Assembly: GCA_910578115.1 (NCBI GenBank)
Contig: CAJTPO010000051.1
Span: forward strand, 1-31,606
From: an uncultured Lachnospiraceae bacterium
GTDB lineage: Bacteria; Bacillota; Clostridia; Lachnospirales; Lachnospiraceae
DNA length: 31,606 bases
Direction of reading: 5' to 3'
Shown here: piece after piece, positions 30,601-31,606 of the stretch
Layout: every line of letters starts with the position of its first letter
Position numbering within the stretch: position 1 is the first letter of the stretch
Translations under genes and position numbers: made by a program
The notes under the pieces: generated by a model
What the model was told of the DNA's origin: nothing
Seen by the model: the letters and a program-made list of their open reading frames with translations, nothing else
Database searches by the model: none

Positions 30601-31606
30601 GTTGCTCTGAGCAAAATCGCAGAATCACTGAACGAATCTCCCGCCACCGTAATTCTGCTGCGATTCAGGGAAATTCCCGTCACAGACCAACCCTCTCCTC
30701 CTGCCTCACGGAAGGGAATATTGTTTTTCTCCGCATAGGTTTCCGCTGTTGAACCGCTGAACCCGTAAATAACTGCTTTAGGAGAATTCTTCAGAATATT
30801 ATCCCCTATCTTTGTCACTTTCTGCGGAATGTATAAAATCGTCAACTCTTTACAATTCGTAAAGGCATTCGCTTCGATAGTTTCTAAAGAATCCTGCGGA
30901 TACAGCCACTGCAGACTGCTGCAGCCTTCAAAAGCACTGCTTCCGATGCTCTTCAGATTAACTCCAAACTGCACCTCCTCAAGACTTATGCAGCCGTCAA
31001 ATGTATGCTTCGGCATTGTTACCAGCTGATCCGGCAGCGTCACCTGCTTTAACGCCTTACAGCCCTTGAACGCACCTTGGTTCCCTTCGTACTGATAACC
31101 AGAGTCCATGATCAGCTCCGCCGCTCCGTTTTCAAACTCCACCGCTTCGAGACACGCGCTGTTGCGGAATGCCGCTCCCCCTATCTTCGTCACGCTCCCC
31201 GGGATCGTCAACGGTTCGCTGTTGATGGCCCCCGAAAGATCCTGCCTGCCAAATGCCACGCCGTCAAAGGCCCCGGCTCCGATCGTCTCCAGCCCCTCAT
31301 TCAGGTGCACTTCCGTCAGACTTGTGCAGCCGGAAAATCCGCCTTCCCCTATGCTGTCCAGCGACGCCGGAAAATCTGCCGCCTGAAGGCTGCTGCAACC
31401 GGAAAATGCCCAGTTCCCGATGCTTTTCAGATTAACCCCAAACTGCACCTGTTCAAGACTTGTGCAACCTTCAAATGTATGCTTCGGCATTGTTACCAGC
31501 TGATCCGGCAGCGTCACCTGCTTTAACGCCTTACAGCCCTTGAACGCACCCTGGTTCCCTTCGTACTGATAACCAGAGTCCATGATCAGCTCCGCCGCTC
31601 CGTTTT
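27675..31606 (-). CDS. BspA-type leucine-rich-repeat, multi-Ig-like surface protein (partial, N-terminus off the right edge)
   Basis: The frame runs from stop codon 27675 to the window edge, giving 1310 codons without the N-terminus, so the signal peptide cannot be seen. The visible N-terminal 290 residues are BspA-type LRR_5 repeats with the pattern F-x-G-C-x-x-L-x-x-V-x-x-P-x-x-L-x-x-I, ending with GFSGSTAETYAEKNNIPF as is usual for such arrays. A Big_2-like domain follows (SVTGISLNRSRITV, FTSSDEGVASVSEQGKVTIN, GTAEITATTEDGG), then a long series of Ig-like or cadherin-like beta domains of about 90 residues (for example LQWKSSNTKVAEVKGQGSEA). The C-terminus ends VYVTVSVNYRK, with no LPXTG motif or anchor helix, so attachment must be elsewhere or the protein is secreted. 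A probable adhesin by family; the ligand is unknown. Confidence 0.85.
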   Translation of the reverse strand, partial: NGAAELIMDSGYQYEGNQGAFKGCKALKQVTLPDQLVTMPKHTFEGCTSLEQVQFGVNLKSIGNWAFSGCSSLQAADFPASLDSIGEGGFSGCTSLTEVHLNEGLETIGAGAFDGVAFGRQDLSGAINSEPLTIPGSVTKIGGAAFRNSACLEAVEFENGAAELIMDSGYQYEGNQGAFKGCKALKQVTLPDQLVTMPKHTFDGCISLEEVQFGVNLKSIGSSAFEGCSSLQWLYPQDSLETIEANAFTNCKELTILYIPQKVTKIGDNILKNSPKAVIYGFSGSTAETYAEKNNIPFREAGGEGWSVTGISLNRSRITVAGDSFSDSAILLRATVRPSSARNKRVSFTSSDEGVASVSEQGKVTINGYGTAEITATTEDGGKTARCTVEVLRKWTEAEKEAIKARLQELNASKLTVVTNVCQTVADIELALPTEYELKSAEWRLKEYAIADGARPIYDVIVKREGYQDAVITGLTITGITVEDISIAGAAKLQNGANTDLMAEIETAGGNLPEGSYDPVEWSISGSAARLENKSGNTATVSGVSGGTVSVTAKLTVKHGDKKVTISSPSFRITVTNDRLAGSIDITTTENGVTVPIDSSIELEDLKEAKEYILSASVRDGKDEVIDNPSLQWKSSNTKVAEVKGQGSEATLKIKTETGAAVISVTANKNGGYTKTFRVVVKDSTPRLEETGINLNLNQNTPTATVHIVPSYGYEVSGEGLSVVLADGSRSGFTIEKMPDSATEYQIGGAKDLKTGKYKVHVRVKTGTGESAKEHTLPLTISVVKQIPKVTLTQDNIVNLYEVDAEETKILISAEAKIDEVRYTPSVGVSSNKPKLVLGSDQKAEYITLKTANLNKSNYGSTSLKGTFEITFEGYDKSVVYKKSFTVKANKKVPAIQAVPAGTVLYTGSAYEEVGLNTTTVSFNLKADGSEITKETGWSMELQSGISGVEQVEASSQAQPLTVKLLDRARKSTTLKFKVRNEGWFEGVTATASCTVKKGSAPEMGFSNNKVILNDADRADPLKIDLFVKNQPERKIRSVSSITGKNEAADDALNDRLNISFENGKLEVSIREQASFSKNTKYTYVITGRDQKGARVSGQLDVTVSTQAVKLTLKQSGSIDLLNREGTQITLKPTLKNYTDTIKKVDLYGSYADRFSAVCENGNIVIKAENDSILKVKTTYNLSLRIVLESGVVQYGKVKITPKQTNPKLAVNPTKTVLFESAAGDTYGKEIEVKAAKGVLPEIKSIELTNGSDTFVYKYEGDGKGTLHVSPNASSKTNKTYKLKFAVRFKDSGSNAAPVYVTVSVNYRK
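31001..31606. repeat. 474-bp tandem duplication within the LRR region (second copy cut by the window edge)
   Basis: Bases 31001-31132 recur at 31475-31606 with one visible difference (near 31078 versus 31552). The offset is 474 bases, or 158 codons, so the reading frame is kept. Between them the flanking sequence is similar but diverged. The protein therefore repeats the segment starting MDSGYQYEGNQGAFKGC. Confidence 0.85.

Overview
The window looks like a chromosomal segment of a Gram-positive anaerobe of the Lachnospiraceae / Clostridium XIVa type. The evidence is strong GGAGG-type ribosome binding sites, BlaI/BlaR1-like regulation, a BspA-type leucine-rich-repeat surface protein, an Rpn-family nuclease and a complete anaerobic route to siroheme. 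This placement rests on gene content and style. Most of the window is GC-moderate to GC-rich; one gene near 22.6-23.9 kb and its flank are clearly AT-richer. No rRNA, tRNA, CRISPR array or complete insertion sequence was seen.

Layout from left to right. (1) 1-3.1 kb, minus strand: a partial SymE-like toxin gene, a 227-aa protein of unknown function, and a blaI-blaR1-like repressor/sensor-protease pair whose sensor gene is split by one extra base in a run of six G. The same 19-bp dyad (TGACTA-N7-TAGTCA) lies just downstream of the -10 in the blaI promoter and in the promoter of the unknown gene, so that gene is the probable target of this two-gene sensor. (2) 3.2-10.4 kb: a sugar-modification locus. 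pseG is on the plus strand; pseB, pseC, a GT2 glycosyltransferase and a large polytopic GT-C-like membrane protein are on the minus strand behind a good promoter. Together they make three steps of pseudaminic-acid-type synthesis plus sugar transfer; pseH, pseI and pseF are not in the window. (3) 10.45-11.6 kb: an Rpn-family nuclease gene broken by one in-frame amber codon, with a near-consensus promoter still present.

(4) 11.7-21.8 kb, minus strand: a siroheme region. In transcription order it reads fused oxidoreductase/rhodanese/siroheme reductase, hemA, precorrin-2 dehydrogenase, hemC, cobA-hemD, hemB, hemL. This covers glutamyl-tRNA to siroheme, and the lead gene encodes a protein with siroheme and 4Fe-4S ligand motifs. 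I consider this the most interesting system here: an 861-aa protein combining a CoA-disulfide-reductase-like flavoprotein, a rhodanese domain, a sulfite/nitrite-reductase siroheme domain and two ferredoxin clusters, encoded beside its own cofactor pathway. Two unexplained repeat arrays lie between genes of this region.

(5) 21.9-27.6 kb: small regulators and transport. There is an XRE regulator, an AT-rich AlbA_2 (Schlafen-like) ATP-binding regulator, an AraC-type regulator with an effector-binding domain, a MATE exporter and a divergent YeiL-like Crp/Fnr regulator. A perfect 16-bp palindrome between the last two sits at -41.5 of the best MATE promoter. (6) 27.7 kb to the right edge, minus strand: a very large secreted-type protein with BspA leucine-rich repeats and many Ig-like domains. 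Its N-terminus is outside the window, and it contains part of a nearly identical 474-bp tandem duplication.
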